From Microscillaceae bacterium (GTDB lineage: Bacteria; Bacteroidota; Bacteroidia; Cytophagales; Microscillaceae): DNA of 49,334 bases. A program made the translations under genes and the position numbers. This document shows positions 9,822 to 19,132 of this stretch, in pieces (the stretch's first letter is position 1; each line of letters opens with the position of its first letter). The stretch covers positions 1 to 49,334 of the forward strand of contig JAAUUB010000007.1 of NCBI GenBank assembly GCA_012031215.1. Direction: 5' to 3'. A model generated the notes under the pieces. That model made no database searches. It saw only the letters and a program-made list of their open reading frames with translations, and was not told the origin of the DNA.

Positions 9822-9850
9822 AAATTCCATTTCCCAAAGAAATGGAATTT
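9822..9850 (-). terminator. Probable terminator after the phospho-sugar mutase
   Basis: AAATTCCATTTC and GAAATGGAATTT form a perfect 12-base stem with a five-base loop. On the - strand it is followed by TTTTT. It lies 39 bases past the mutase stop codon. The rest of 9591-9888 holds no gene. Confidence 0.6.
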
Positions 9851-9888
9851 CTTTTCAAGGCAACATCTGTTTGCAAGGTCCTCAGCAA

Positions 9889-11631
9889 TTATTGGTCAAT
9901 GCCCAAATCCTGGCGCAGGGCCGCAATTTTGGCCTTGAGCGCCGCTTGTACTTCTTCAAAGGCCTCGCGCTGAGGCAATGCGGCCCGCACACTGAAGTAA
10001 AACTTAATTTTAGGCTCGGTACCCGAAGGGCGGGCGGAAATTTTGCTGCCCTCTTCGGTAAAAAACTGCAAGACATTGGATTTATCCAAGGGCAGGGCTT
10101 GCACCTCGCCCGTGCGCAGGTCTTTCATCTCTCGGCTTTGGTAGTCGGCCACCTGCACCACGGCCTGCCCTCCCAAGCTTTTGGGCGGGTTTTGACGAAA
10201 GTTATGCATCATGGCCTGTATTTCTTCCGCTCCGGCTTTGCCCTTTTTGGTCAGTGAAGCCAGTTCTTCGTAGTAAAAGCCGTATTGCGTATAAATATCA
10301 ATAAGCTGTTCAAAAGGGCTTTTGCCCTGGTCTTTGGCGTAGGCCACCATTTCGGCAATCAGCCCACAAGCCATAATAGCGTCTTTGTCGCGGACAAACT
10401 CGCCAGCCAGGTAGCCATAGCTTTCTTCTCCCCCACCCAAAAAATATTTGCGGCCTTCGTTTTCCCGAATCACTTCGGCGATGTATTTAAAGCCAGTGAG
10501 GGTATTAAATACTTCCAGCCCCTGGGCTTGGGCGATGGCATCGAGCAGGTCGGTGGTAACAATGGTTTTGGCAATGTATTCGTGGCCTTGCATTTTGCCG
10601 GCCTGTTTTCGGGCTTCTATCAGATGGTGGATAAGCAAAGTGGCGGTTTGATTGCCATTGAGCAACTGCCACTGGCCCTGGTGGTTTTTGAGGGCAATGC
10701 CCACCCGGTCGGCATCAGGGTCGGTGCCCAGCAGCAGGTCGGCATCCATCGCTTGGGCCTGGGCCAGCCCAATGCTGAGGGCCTCGGCTTCTTCAGGATT
10801 GGGATAGACAACCGTGGGAAAATTGCCATCTGGTGTGGCCTGTTCCTGCACAACATGCACATTTTCAAAACCCATGCGGGCCAGCAAAGTGGGAACCAGG
10901 GTAATGGAAGTGCCATGAATGGAGGTAAAGACAATTTTCATGTCTTTCTGCCGCTGCACGGCCTCGGGCGCAACCGTGAGGGTGAGCACCTGCTCCAGGT
11001 ATTTTTCATCCATCTCAGCGCCCAGAGGAAGGATAAGTTCGGGTCGCCCTTCAAAACGAATGTCTTCCAGACGCACTTTTTGTACTTCGGCAATGATGTT
11101 TTGGTCGTGCGGGGGCACTACCTGCCCGCCATCCACCCAATAGGCTTTGTAGCCATTATACTCCTTAGGGTTATGCGAAGCCGTAATCACTACCCCGCTC
11201 TGGCAGCCCAGGACCCGGATGGCAAAAGAAAGCTCCGGGGTGGGGCGCAATTCCGTGAAAAGATAAACGGTAATGCCATTGGCCGAAAAAACTTCGGCGG
11301 TGAGGCGGGCAAATTCCGGGCTTTGGTTACGGCTGTCATAGGCAATGGCCACCTTGAGTGCTTCACCCGGAAAGCTTTGCAATAAGTAATTGGCCAGCCC
11401 CTGGGTAGCCTGGCCCACTGTATAGCGATTCATACGATTGCAGCCTACCCCCATCAGCCCCCGCAGGCCCCCTGTACCAAATTCAAGTTCTTTGTAAAAA
11501 GCATCGGTCAGGGCCGTATATTCCTGGGCATCAAGCAGGCGGCGAACCTCGGCTTTGGTAGCCTCGTCGTATTGGCCATCCAGCCAGGCTTGTACGCTTT
11601 GGGCAATTTCGGGCGCAAGTGCAGTCGTCAT
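9889..11631 (-). CDS. Phospho-sugar mutase (phosphoglucomutase/phosphomannomutase family)
   Basis: 580 residues, intact. It interconverts hexose 1- and 6-phosphates for glycogen, cell-wall or exopolysaccharide precursors. ATG at 11631 (MTTALAPEIAQSV) is chosen; the 46 codons before it are not family-like. Landmarks are FGTGGLRG, the active serine in GVVITASHNPKEYNG, the Mg-binding GTDPDADRVG, the sugar-binding GGGEESYGY and the phosphate-binding RPSGTEPKIKF. The length (about 580) and KYFLGGGEESYG fit the bacterial PgcA-like mutase group. It probably prefers glucose phosphate, but preference cannot be read from sequence. Confidence 0.92.
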   Translation of the reverse strand: MTTALAPEIAQSVQAWLDGQYDEATKAEVRRLLDAQEYTALTDAFYKELEFGTGGLRGLMGVGCNRMNRYTVGQATQGLANYLLQSFPGEALKVAIAYDSRNQSPEFARLTAEVFSANGITVYLFTELRPTPELSFAIRVLGCQSGVVITASHNPKEYNGYKAYWVDGGQVVPPHDQNIIAEVQKVRLEDIRFEGRPELILPLGAEMDEKYLEQVLTLTVAPEAVQRQKDMKIVFTSIHGTSITLVPTLLARMGFENVHVVQEQATPDGNFPTVVYPNPEEAEALSIGLAQAQAMDADLLLGTDPDADRVGIALKNHQGQWQLLNGNQTATLLIHHLIEARKQAGKMQGHEYIAKTIVTTDLLDAIAQAQGLEVFNTLTGFKYIAEVIRENEGRKYFLGGGEESYGYLAGEFVRDKDAIMACGLIAEMVAYAKDQGKSPFEQLIDIYTQYGFYYEELASLTKKGKAGAEEIQAMMHNFRQNPPKSLGGQAVVQVADYQSREMKDLRTGEVQALPLDKSNVLQFFTEEGSKISARPSGTEPKIKFYFSVRAALPQREAFEEVQAALKAKIAALRQDLGIDQ

Positions 11632-11784
11632 AGGTTTATCAGCTTTTGTTGGATTGGAAAAACTTCGCCCAAAAATACGCCAGAATTTGAGATTGTGCAC
11701 ATCGGGCCGGGTTGAGGGAATTTGATTACCTGGCAATTTTTGCGAGTATGTGTTAAGGCGGCATTTCATCGACTGCCTCAGGGC

Positions 11785-12483
11785 TCATCTCCCCTTCTTC
11801 GACATTTTGTAATATTCGAGTAAAAGCAGGTAGATTTTTTGTAGTTGGCGGGCATCTTTGTAAGCGCGGTGGCTGGGGTAATCTTTAAAAAAATGGACGG
11901 TTTTGTCGGAATTGTTGACAATGAGCAAGGCCGATGCACTTTGGCTATCGGGAAACAGTCGCCCACTGGCCCGATTCACCTTGCCCACTTCAATATATAC
12001 TGGCAGTAATGAGTACTTCTTGGTGCTTCTTTTTAGATAAAAAGCCAGTAAATCTTGGATAGGATAACCCTGCATAGGGCGGCCGCTGGCTAATTTTCGG
12101 AGTTCTTGGTACTGATTGAGCGTTGCCCGCACATAGTTGGCACTGTCTATCTTGTCAAATACGGGAGATTCAAAATCTGTTTTTTCGCGGGCCAGCAGGT
12201 CTTCAAATGCCTGAGAAACCCTCAGGAATACTTCCAGTGTGGCCGTTTCATTAAAATCAGGCCCGCTGAAGATATGCAATTCATCCATTAAGACATCATA
12301 CTGCTGATGTGCTACCTTCATCTCAAGTGCCATTACAGCGGGCGGAAAAAGTGTAAAATCTTCCAGCGGAAAATCAAAAGATACGTCTTTAAACTGGAGG
12401 CCGGCTATCAGACCCGGGAGGCTCAGGAAGGCAATCAGGATAAATGGCTTTGAGAAAAGGGGGAAGGTGTAGTGCTTTTTCAT
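11785..12483 (-). CDS. Hypothetical secreted protein
   Basis: 232 residues, intact, family not recognised. ATG at 12483 opens a signal peptide (basic MKKHYTF, then FILIAFLSLPGLIAG). The mature part is mostly helical and acidic, with LHIFSGPDFNETATLEVF and VFLRVSQAFEDLLA. A basic segment FYLKRSTKKYSLLPVYIEVGK comes before a C-terminal helix ending YYKMSKKGR. No repeats or catalytic motif are visible. It stands alone between the mutase and a sugar transporter on the same strand, 153 bases upstream of the mutase start, so it could share a transcript. Confidence 0.65.
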   Translation of the reverse strand: MKKHYTFPLFSKPFILIAFLSLPGLIAGLQFKDVSFDFPLEDFTLFPPAVMALEMKVAHQQYDVLMDELHIFSGPDFNETATLEVFLRVSQAFEDLLAREKTDFESPVFDKIDSANYVRATLNQYQELRKLASGRPMQGYPIQDLLAFYLKRSTKKYSLLPVYIEVGKVNRASGRLFPDSQSASALLIVNNSDKTVHFFKDYPSHRAYKDARQLQKIYLLLLEYYKMSKKGR

Positions 12484-12511
12484 AAATAGCTTGATTTTAT
12501 TAGCAAAAATA

Positions 12512-12533
12512 AAAAAAGGGCCGCTTTTTTTTA
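12512..12533 (-). terminator. Weak hairpin in the gap 12484-12711
   Basis: A run of A, GGGCCG and a run of T make an eight-base stem of mainly A-T pairs between the sugar transporter and the secreted-protein gene. It could end the transporter transcript, but it lies 180 bases past its stop. The rest of the gap shows nothing. Confidence 0.25.
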
Positions 12534-12711
12534 TTTTTCTGACAAAATCATCTGCTTCTTACAGAAAATATTGCTTGCCTGATAATTTTTATGAGGGGTT
12601 TGCGAGGGCAAGCCTGGGGCGGCTTTATTTTCCTCCCCAGACAGCCTGAAGGCAGTAGCACATTGATGCCCACAAAAATTCCCCTGAATCCAAAATCTTC
12701 CGATGGAAAGC

Positions 12712-14097
12712 TTAGGCGGTGGCACCCAGCTTCTTTTCCAGTTCTTCCAGGCTCTGGCCTTTGGTTTCGGGCACATAGCGCCACACAAAAATCAAAGCCA
12801 GCCCGGCCATACTTCCATAGAGCCAGAAGGGAAAAGCGCCGTGAAAGTTTTTTTGCAAATAGGCATTTCCATTGAGCATCGGAAAGGTTTGAGACACCAC
12901 AAAATTGGCTATCCATTGGGCGGCCACGGCCAAAGACATAGCCAGGCTCCGCACTCGATTGGGAAATATTTCGGCCAGCAATACCCACACCACCGGCCCC
13001 CAGGAAAGGGCAAAAGAAGCAATATAGCCCAGCACAAACACTAACAACCAGCCCCCAATGGCCTGATAGTACGCCGCCGTGCCAATGGCCCCCATACATA
13101 CGGCCATTCCGACCGCCCCAACTATTTGCAGGGGTTTACGGCCCCATTTATCTACGGTATAAATGGCCAGAATAGTAAAAAGCATATTGACCGAACCTAC
13201 CAGCACCGTTTGCAAGAGTGCCGTATCGGTGCCACTGCCAAAGCCCTTAAATATTTCGGGCGCATAATACATAAAGACATTGATGCCCGTTACCTGTTGA
13301 AAAACCGAAAGCAAAATACCAATCCACAAGAGCCGGGGAATGCCTTTTTCACCCAAATCGCGCCAGGAAGGCTGGTGGGTATGGAGCGAAGCCCGAATTT
13401 CGGCCACCAGCCGCTCTATTTCAGTGGCTGGGTATAGCCTGGCCAGCACCTGACGGGCTTCGGCTTCCTGGCCTCGCAGCATCAGCCAGCGCGGGCTGCG
13501 TGGTACGCGCCACAGCAGTACCGCAAATAAAATTGCGGGCAAAGCCTCGGAGCCAAACATCCATCGCCAGCCTGTGTGCATGTTCCAGGTCGCATCACCC
13601 TGCCGGGCAATGAAATAATTGACAAAATACACCAGTAAAATCCCCACCACGATGGCAAACTGGTTATACGAAACCAACTGCCCCCTGCGCTCAGCCGGGG
13701 CCATCTCGGCAATATACATTGGCGAGACCATAGAGGCCATCCCTACACCCACTCCCCCCACAATGCGAAAAAAAATGAAAGAAGTAAAATCCCAGGGCAG
13801 GGCTGTGCCGAGGGCGGAAATCAGAAAAAGCCAGGCCGCCACCTGCATAGAACTCCGCCGGCCCAGCCTCCGACTGGCTTCGCTGGCCATCAGGGCCCCC
13901 AGAATGCATCCCACCAGCGCACTAGAGGCCGCCCAGCCCTGTTGGGCATCACTAAGGCCAAAAAATATTTTGAGATTGCCAATGGCTCCCGAAATCACGG
14001 CTGTATCGTAGCCAAACAGCAAACCGCCCAGCGTAGCCACGAGGGTGATGGAAAAAATCCGGCCCGAATGTGCCGGGGAAGAAGGAGAAGCCTGCAT
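12712..14097 (-). CDS. Sugar porter family MFS transporter
   Basis: 461 residues with about 12 membrane segments, intact. Sugar-porter signatures appear in order: GGLLFGYDTAVISGA in TM1, RRLGRRSSM, RIVGGVGVGMASMVSPMY, IAEMAPAERRGQL, PRSPRWLMLRG after TM6, QQVTGINVFMYYAPEIF in TM7, and PETKGQSLEELE at the end. It resembles XylE/GalP-type proton symporters for xylose, glucose or related sugars. The substrate cannot be told. NAD synthetase is upstream on the same strand, 83 bases away. No sugar-specific regulator or hydrolase is adjacent. Confidence 0.92.
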   Translation of the reverse strand: MQASPSSPAHSGRIFSITLVATLGGLLFGYDTAVISGAIGNLKIFFGLSDAQQGWAASSALVGCILGALMASEASRRLGRRSSMQVAAWLFLISALGTALPWDFTSFIFFRIVGGVGVGMASMVSPMYIAEMAPAERRGQLVSYNQFAIVVGILLVYFVNYFIARQGDATWNMHTGWRWMFGSEALPAILFAVLLWRVPRSPRWLMLRGQEAEARQVLARLYPATEIERLVAEIRASLHTHQPSWRDLGEKGIPRLLWIGILLSVFQQVTGINVFMYYAPEIFKGFGSGTDTALLQTVLVGSVNMLFTILAIYTVDKWGRKPLQIVGAVGMAVCMGAIGTAAYYQAIGGWLLVFVLGYIASFALSWGPVVWVLLAEIFPNRVRSLAMSLAVAAQWIANFVVSQTFPMLNGNAYLQKNFHGAFPFWLYGSMAGLALIFVWRYVPETKGQSLEELEKKLGATA

Positions 14098-14180
14098 CTT
14101 TGTTTTTGTTTATTGGTGCAGACAAAGATAGAAGGCTTTTGGGAATGCATGGTATTTTGCCGGACAATTCCGGGGAAAGC

Positions 14181-16160
14181 TTACTCCTCGGCCCACAAAG
14201 CCCTGAGCTCGCGCTGAAATCCGCCGGATAAAATCGGAAAGCGGCACCAGGTTTTGGGGTCCAGGTTTTTGTCGTCCAGGTGAAAAGAAGGGGCATAGCG
14301 CTCCCGCTTCCATTGATTGCGGCTCCAGAGCTTAAAGAATTTATCCGTCCATTTTTTCAATTGTTCAGCCTCATAGTCTGGATACTGGGCCTTTAGAATG
14401 AGATAACATTCGCGGGGTGGTTTTTTATCGCGGATGGCATGGGCTTCTATTTCGTCCAGGATTTCATAAGGCATCAAGTCGGCCTCGTCGGTTTGTTTTG
14501 ATTCCTGAGGGCGCAGTTCGGCGGTTGGTTGTTGTTCATTGACAAAGCGCAGGGCCGGAATGCGCCAGGAGCCGTTCAGTCCCTCGGTCTCAAGCCAGCG
14601 CAGCCATTGCCGCAAAAAGGCTTTGTCAATGCCGGCAATAGGGCTAAGACCGCCGCTGGTATCGCCGTCCATGGTGGCATAGCCTACCGCCGCCTCCGAG
14701 CGATTGCTGGTAGAAAGAAGCAGGGCTCCTTTGATATTGGCCAGCATCCAAACGCTGGGGGCACGCACCCGGGCCTGGATGTTTTGGCGGGCAATATCGT
14801 CCTGGGCCCAATTAAGCGGCCTACCCAGGCATTCGGCAATCATCTCCTCATACCCTTTTACCAAATCTCCCACATAAAAGAAATCATAGGCAGCGTGCAG
14901 GGCCTGGGCCAGTTGCTCGGCCGCGTGGCGGGTTACGGCACCACTGTTTTCGGAGGCTTGATACACACAGGTCAGCAGGCGGTGGTTCAGTTGCTCCGCC
15001 GTGAGGCATTGCTTAATCTCAGGAATGTAGGCCAGCTTATCCGTAAAAGCTTCCCACCCAATGCTTTCTATGCCCAGGTCCACCATCAGGCGGCACAAAG
15101 CCGAAACGGCGGATGAATCGGCTCCCCCACTGAGCGACACCACAAAACCCCGGGAATAGCTTTTTCGCATATAGTCATAGAGTGCCAGGGCCACGGTCCG
15201 GCTAAACTCTTCTTCTTGTCGGAAAGCACTGCTTTCCCAAGGCAATTGGCTTGGCTGGGAAAACTGAGGGGGCAAGGCCGGAAATTCAAAATCGACCTCA
15301 ATGCAAAAATCTTCATTGGCCGCCTTTTCAAAGGGAACCCGGTTAGTGAGTTGCACCAGACGGTTCAGCTCCAGGTCTATCACCGCCGAGGTAAGCTGCC
15401 AATCGGCAAAAGAAAGCCGCTCGCCCTGGGCCACCAGTTCGCCATTTGAAGCAATCAGGGCTCCGCCATCAAAAATGAGCCGTCCCGATTCATTGCCCAG
15501 CAGGTTGGCATAGACATAACCCACGCCAAATGCCCGCGAACCTTCCAGTACAAAGCGCTTGCGAATGTCCATTTTATCAAACGCAAAATGGCTGGCACTG
15601 GGGTTGAGAATCATATCTACGCCTACTTCATAAAGAAAGCGTCCGGGGCGGTTGGCCACCCAGGCATCTTCACAAATTTCAAAACCTATCTTAATGCCCC
15701 CTATTTTAAAATAATAATCGCCCACCGGGTAATGCTGCCCTTTGATTTCAATGCTGGCTTTCTCGCCCTGCTTCCAGGGCATAAACCAGCGCGGTTCGTA
15801 ATATACGCCATTGCCCGCCAGAAATCGCTTGGCCACAAAGCCCGCAATCTGGCCATTTACCACCAGGCAAGCTGTATTGAAAAGCTTATTTTGCAAGGCC
15901 AAAGGCAAGCCCAGGGAAACAACCAGCCCCTCGGTTTCGGGCAAAATCTCCTGCAAAACTTCCAGCGAAAGCTGATGCAAGCTGGGGGCATAAAAGGCAT
16001 CTTCGCAGGAATAGCCCGGAATACATAATTCCGGCAGGCACAACACGCTAAGCCCCTCAGCCTTAGCCGCCCGAATGGCTGCCACAATGTTTCGTTTGTT
16101 GCCGTCCCAGTCCAGGGGGGTTTGGTTAAGAACAGCCGCGCCAACTTTAATGAATTTCAT
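14181..16160 (-). CDS. nadE: Glutamine-dependent NAD(+) synthetase
   Basis: 659 residues, intact. It makes NAD from nicotinic acid adenine dinucleotide, ATP and glutamine-derived ammonia. The N-terminal half is a nitrilase-fold glutaminase: Glu44 (LPELCIPGYSCED), a Lys around 114 (AKRFLAGNGVYYEP) and the cysteine in GFEICEDAW. The C-terminal half is the synthetase, with the ATP-pyrophosphatase loop VSLSGGADSSAVSALC and LLSTSNRSEAAVGYATMDGD. The domain order and length fit the two-domain NadE. A cytosolic enzyme; the 5' region (16161 onward) shows no riboswitch I recognise. Confidence 0.95.
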   Translation of the reverse strand: MKFIKVGAAVLNQTPLDWDGNKRNIVAAIRAAKAEGLSVLCLPELCIPGYSCEDAFYAPSLHQLSLEVLQEILPETEGLVVSLGLPLALQNKLFNTACLVVNGQIAGFVAKRFLAGNGVYYEPRWFMPWKQGEKASIEIKGQHYPVGDYYFKIGGIKIGFEICEDAWVANRPGRFLYEVGVDMILNPSASHFAFDKMDIRKRFVLEGSRAFGVGYVYANLLGNESGRLIFDGGALIASNGELVAQGERLSFADWQLTSAVIDLELNRLVQLTNRVPFEKAANEDFCIEVDFEFPALPPQFSQPSQLPWESSAFRQEEEFSRTVALALYDYMRKSYSRGFVVSLSGGADSSAVSALCRLMVDLGIESIGWEAFTDKLAYIPEIKQCLTAEQLNHRLLTCVYQASENSGAVTRHAAEQLAQALHAAYDFFYVGDLVKGYEEMIAECLGRPLNWAQDDIARQNIQARVRAPSVWMLANIKGALLLSTSNRSEAAVGYATMDGDTSGGLSPIAGIDKAFLRQWLRWLETEGLNGSWRIPALRFVNEQQPTAELRPQESKQTDEADLMPYEILDEIEAHAIRDKKPPRECYLILKAQYPDYEAEQLKKWTDKFFKLWSRNQWKRERYAPSFHLDDKNLDPKTWCRFPILSGGFQRELRALWAEE

Positions 16161-16648
16161 CTCTTACTCAGGTGTATAATTTTCTGTGAACAAAGCGCAT
16201 TTTTTCAAAATGCCGAGAAACGCTTTTTTTTTTAAGCCCAAAAATCAATGTCAAAAAGCATAAAACCACGAGAATCTGCTATGCTTCTTTTCCTTCCGCT
16301 TCTGTCCGGCTTTCCTCAACACTCCAAAGTACTGGATTCCTGCTCAAAATCCAAAACCAGGGCAGAAGTGGTTTTGTTGTTTTGCCTTACACTGGCCATT
16401 TTTTTTCATTTTGCCAGCTTTGATAAAAATCACCTTCTTACATATAAGCAACAAGGTTTTATTATGGTACTATCAAGATTATCAAAAGGCTTCCTCCTCC
16501 CCAAATGCTATAATTGCGCCATACTGACTCCTGGCTATTCCCATCACAGCGACAAAATGAGCGAAAAAAACTCCTGAACTAGAGGTTCTCCCCTCTTGGT
16601 ATCTAAATGATAAACAAACAATAGGTTTTACCTAAAATCAAAAATGTG
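16161..16648. other. 488-base gap without a supported gene
   Basis: The gap lies between the divergent nadE and hsp20 genes and must hold both promoters, but I find no clean TTTG/TAnnTTTG pair. A 109-codon open frame on + (16248-16577) has low-complexity, non-family content and is probably chance. No CIRCE-like inverted repeat is apparent before hsp20. Confidence 0.4.
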
Positions 16649-17101
16649 ATGAGCCTGATTCGTTTTAACACCGACTTCAACAACTGGATGCTCCCGCGTT
16701 TTGCCCAGATGATGGATCGTTTTTTTGACGATGACGTATTGAGTAATCGTAATTTTGCTTCCGCTACCCTTCCAGCCGTCAATATTAAAGAGACGTCCGA
16801 AGATTTTCAGGTGGAGTTGGCCGCTCCTGGTCTGCAAAAAGAAGATTTTAAGATTGAACTGGAAAACCACCTGCTGAAAATTTCTTCGGAGAAAAAAACT
16901 GCGCAGGAAGAGAAAAATGAGGATGGAAAGTATGCCCGCCGGGAATTTAGCTATCAATCCTTTCAGCGGGCTTTTACATTGCCCAGTAATGTGGATAGCG
17001 AAAAAATTGCGGCCCGTTACGAAGGCGGTATTCTGACCGTAATCATCCCGAAGCGGGAAGAAGCAAAAGATAAGCCTGCCCGCGCTATCTCCATCGGATA
17101 A
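16649..17101 (+). CDS. Hsp20/alpha-crystallin small heat-shock protein
   Basis: 150 residues, intact; ATG at 16649 (MSLIRFNTDFNNWM). The alpha-crystallin domain spans about residues 45-140: PAVNIKETSEDFQVELAAPG, then the conserved RYEGGILTVIIPK. The C terminus RAISIG supplies an I-x-I motif used for oligomer contacts. It acts as an ATP-independent holdase on unfolding proteins. It is single, with a strong terminator just downstream. Confidence 0.95.
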   Translation: MSLIRFNTDFNNWMLPRFAQMMDRFFDDDVLSNRNFASATLPAVNIKETSEDFQVELAAPGLQKEDFKIELENHLLKISSEKKTAQEEKNEDGKYARREFSYQSFQRAFTLPSNVDSEKIAARYEGGILTVIIPKREEAKDKPARAISIG

Positions 17102-17131
17102 GAGAAAGGATAGCGAGGATGAGTCATTGGC

Positions 17132-17168
17132 AAAAAGCCCTTGCCTCTCGCGGGCAAGGGCTTTTTTT
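17132..17168. terminator. Strong bidirectional terminator
   Basis: AAAAGCCCTTGCC and GGCAAGGGCTTTT form a perfect 13-base stem with a T-run on each strand. It separates the converging hsp20 and acyl-CoA-dehydrogenase-like genes. Confidence 0.9.
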
Positions 17169-17185
17169 GCCCGGTTTCTTTCTGT

Positions 17186-18328
17186 TTATAAAAGCCAGGC
17201 ATTGACGGGCAGCTCAAAAGCTACCCTTCCGGCTACTTCGTAATTAGGGGGCGCGATAAGTCCGTGTTGGCTCATCACCTGGGCATCGCGGAGCAATTCC
17301 TGCAACTTAACCCCTTCCCAGATACTGGAACCCCCACCCAGGTGATAAGCCTGCTGCACGATTTGAAGTGCCGTTTCGGCGGCGTAAGTAGCCGCCAGGC
17401 GCAGCGCACTTTTGGTCGCCGGGTCGGGAAATCCCTGTTCGGCTGCTTGCCAATTTTGGTGCATGGCCTCGTGCAGATAAAGCCGGGCCGATTGATAGGC
17501 CGCCTGCATCCGGGCCAGTTGGTCGTGCACTACCGGGCGCTCCGACAAGGTACGGCCAGCTCCCTGGGGCACTTTTTGCAGGCTCAGGGCCTTGATTTCG
17601 TGCCAGGCCCGGTGAGCCAGGCCCAGACCTACCGAAGCCACCCCTGCTGCCAGTGCCCCCAGGAAAGAAAAGCGGTAGAGGGTAGCCTCCACCCAGGGTT
17701 TTTTGACCGGAAAGGGCATCCAGTAGCCCTCTGGCACAAAAGCCTCCTCTACTTCATAGTCGATGCTTTGGCTGCCCCGCATGCCCAGCACGTGCCAATT
17801 ATCGTGGAATTGCACCTGCGCAGGCGAAAAATAAGCCAAAGCTGAAAAGGGTTTCTCTGCCGAAGCATCGGAGACCATCACGCCCCCTACAATATGAGAG
17901 GCCTGTGGTGTGCCCGAGCCCCAGGCCCAACGGCCCGAAACCCGCAAGCCCCCTGCTACCCGCCGGGCCTGCCCTACCGGAGCCGCCCAGCCTCCGGTCA
18001 TGGCATCAGAAGGGCCAAAAATAGCCTGGGCTGCCTCGGGAGGCAAATAGCCCGAACCTAAAGCCGCCGTGCCCGTTACGGCCACAATCCAGGCCAATGA
18101 GCCATTGTAATAAGCACAGGTCTCGATGGCTTGGAGCAAATCAAGCACCGTAGCCTGATGACCACCATAGGCCTGCGCCACCCATAGCCGCAATACGCTA
18201 CTGGCTTTGAGCCGGCCCATCAGGTCGGCAGGCAAAGCCCTAAGCTCGTCTATTTCCCGGCTTCGGGTTTCGGCTTCCTGTGCCAGGTTTTGCAATGGTT
18301 CAGCCAGGTGTGTAGAAAAATAAGTCAT
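17186..18328 (-). CDS. Acyl-CoA dehydrogenase-fold flavoprotein
   Basis: 380 residues, intact. The acyl-CoA dehydrogenase fold is shown by AYGGHQATVLDLLQAIETCA, the TGGWAAPVGQARRVAGGLRVSGRWAWGSG region (split across the middle beta domain) and the C-terminal helical EMHQ-type bundle ending AYHLGGGSSIWEG-x-KLQELLRD. The features GRWAWGSGTPQASH and WHVLGMRGSQS are closer to flavin-dependent monooxygenase relatives (group D, such as HpaB/DszC-like) than to beta-oxidation enzymes, and no catalytic glutamate is obvious. It is monocistronic, with no reductase or acyl-CoA ligase nearby. Substrate unknown. Confidence 0.8.
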   Translation of the reverse strand: MTYFSTHLAEPLQNLAQEAETRSREIDELRALPADLMGRLKASSVLRLWVAQAYGGHQATVLDLLQAIETCAYYNGSLAWIVAVTGTAALGSGYLPPEAAQAIFGPSDAMTGGWAAPVGQARRVAGGLRVSGRWAWGSGTPQASHIVGGVMVSDASAEKPFSALAYFSPAQVQFHDNWHVLGMRGSQSIDYEVEEAFVPEGYWMPFPVKKPWVEATLYRFSFLGALAAGVASVGLGLAHRAWHEIKALSLQKVPQGAGRTLSERPVVHDQLARMQAAYQSARLYLHEAMHQNWQAAEQGFPDPATKSALRLAATYAAETALQIVQQAYHLGGGSSIWEGVKLQELLRDAQVMSQHGLIAPPNYEVAGRVAFELPVNAWLL

Positions 18329-18440
18329 ATTGCTATTTTGAAGATGTGGAAAAGCTTGGGAAATGCCCCGAGCTTGTTCAAACCAATATTAAGTCAGAAG
18401 ATACAAATCATACCCAAAAAACGATTTTTTAGGGAATAAA

Positions 18441-18472
18441 AAAACCTTCCCGAAAAAAATTTCAGGAAGGCT
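18441..18472 (-). terminator. Terminator after the thioredoxin-fold operon
   Basis: CCTTCCCGAAA and TTTCAGGAAGG pair with one mismatch. On the - strand the stem is followed by a run of T. It lies 26 bases past the stop at 18496. Confidence 0.8.
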
Positions 18473-18495
18473 GGGCACAATAAAAGCTTTTCAAA

Positions 18496-19125
18496 TTAGC
18501 GGGTCTCTTTCCATTTGATGGTGCAACCCACCGCCTTGGTATCTGTTTTGCTGATGGCTTTGCCGGCCAGCAAAGCCTCGAGGGCATCGGCCAGGAAGGT
18601 TTCTGTTACGGCAGCAGCATCTTTGACACTATTGTCAATTGCGCCTTTGTAGCGCACAATCAAAACATCTTTGCCGTCTTTCTTTTCTTTGTTGAGCAAA
18701 AACACATCGGGAGTTTTGGTGGCACCGTACAGCCGGGCGTATTTTTGCTCGCCATCTACCAGGTAGGCAAATTTAAAGCCTTTTTCTTGGGCCCGCACCT
18801 TCATTTTCTCAAAGGTATCGTCGGCATGGGTCTGCTCATTTGGATTAATGGCAATGACAGGATAGCCTTTACTGGCATATTTTTCGTGCAGGGCAATCAT
18901 CCGGTCTTCGCTAGCCACTACAAAAGGGCAGTGGTTGCAGCTAAAAATCACGATAAAGCCTTTGGCCTCTTTGTAGTCGGCCATAGAGACCATCTTACCG
19001 TTGATGTTTTTCAGTTTAAAATCGGCGGCCACATCGCCCACTTGATATCCATTGGTTTGGAAAGTGGCAAAGCTAAAGGCTGTCAAAAGGGCCAATCCGG
19101 CCAGTGAAAAAAGGAGCTTTTTCAT
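18496..19125 (-). CDS. Secreted thioredoxin-fold (redoxin/AhpC-TSA) protein
   Basis: 209 residues, intact. A signal peptide (MKKLLFSLAGLALLTAFSFA) leads a redoxin domain: VGDVAADFKLKNINGKMVSM, FIVIFSCNHCPFVVASEDRM with a C-N-H-C active site, GYPVIAINPNE and the cis-proline region TKTPDVFLLN. The C-N-H-C pair suggests disulfide exchange or peroxide-linked reduction in the periplasm. It lies seven bases after a TlpA-like gene, so the two form an operon. The redox partner is unknown. Confidence 0.88.
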   Translation of the reverse strand: MKKLLFSLAGLALLTAFSFATFQTNGYQVGDVAADFKLKNINGKMVSMADYKEAKGFIVIFSCNHCPFVVASEDRMIALHEKYASKGYPVIAINPNEQTHADDTFEKMKVRAQEKGFKFAYLVDGEQKYARLYGATKTPDVFLLNKEKKDGKDVLIVRYKGAIDNSVKDAAAVTETFLADALEALLAGKAISKTDTKAVGCTIKWKETR

Positions 19126-19132
19126 AAATTGA

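Noticed and set aside
10285-11385. A 366-codon open frame on the + strand
   Set aside because: It is antisense to the phospho-sugar mutase, whose conserved motifs cover the whole stretch. Long antisense frames are common where codon bias keeps stops out.
16248-16577. A 109-codon open frame before hsp20
   Set aside because: Low-complexity residues, no signal or motif, and no family. The region is more likely to hold promoters.
16161-16648. Riboswitch or NAD-sensing element before nadE
   Set aside because: I saw no conserved aptamer shape; the region shows only short AT-rich repeats.
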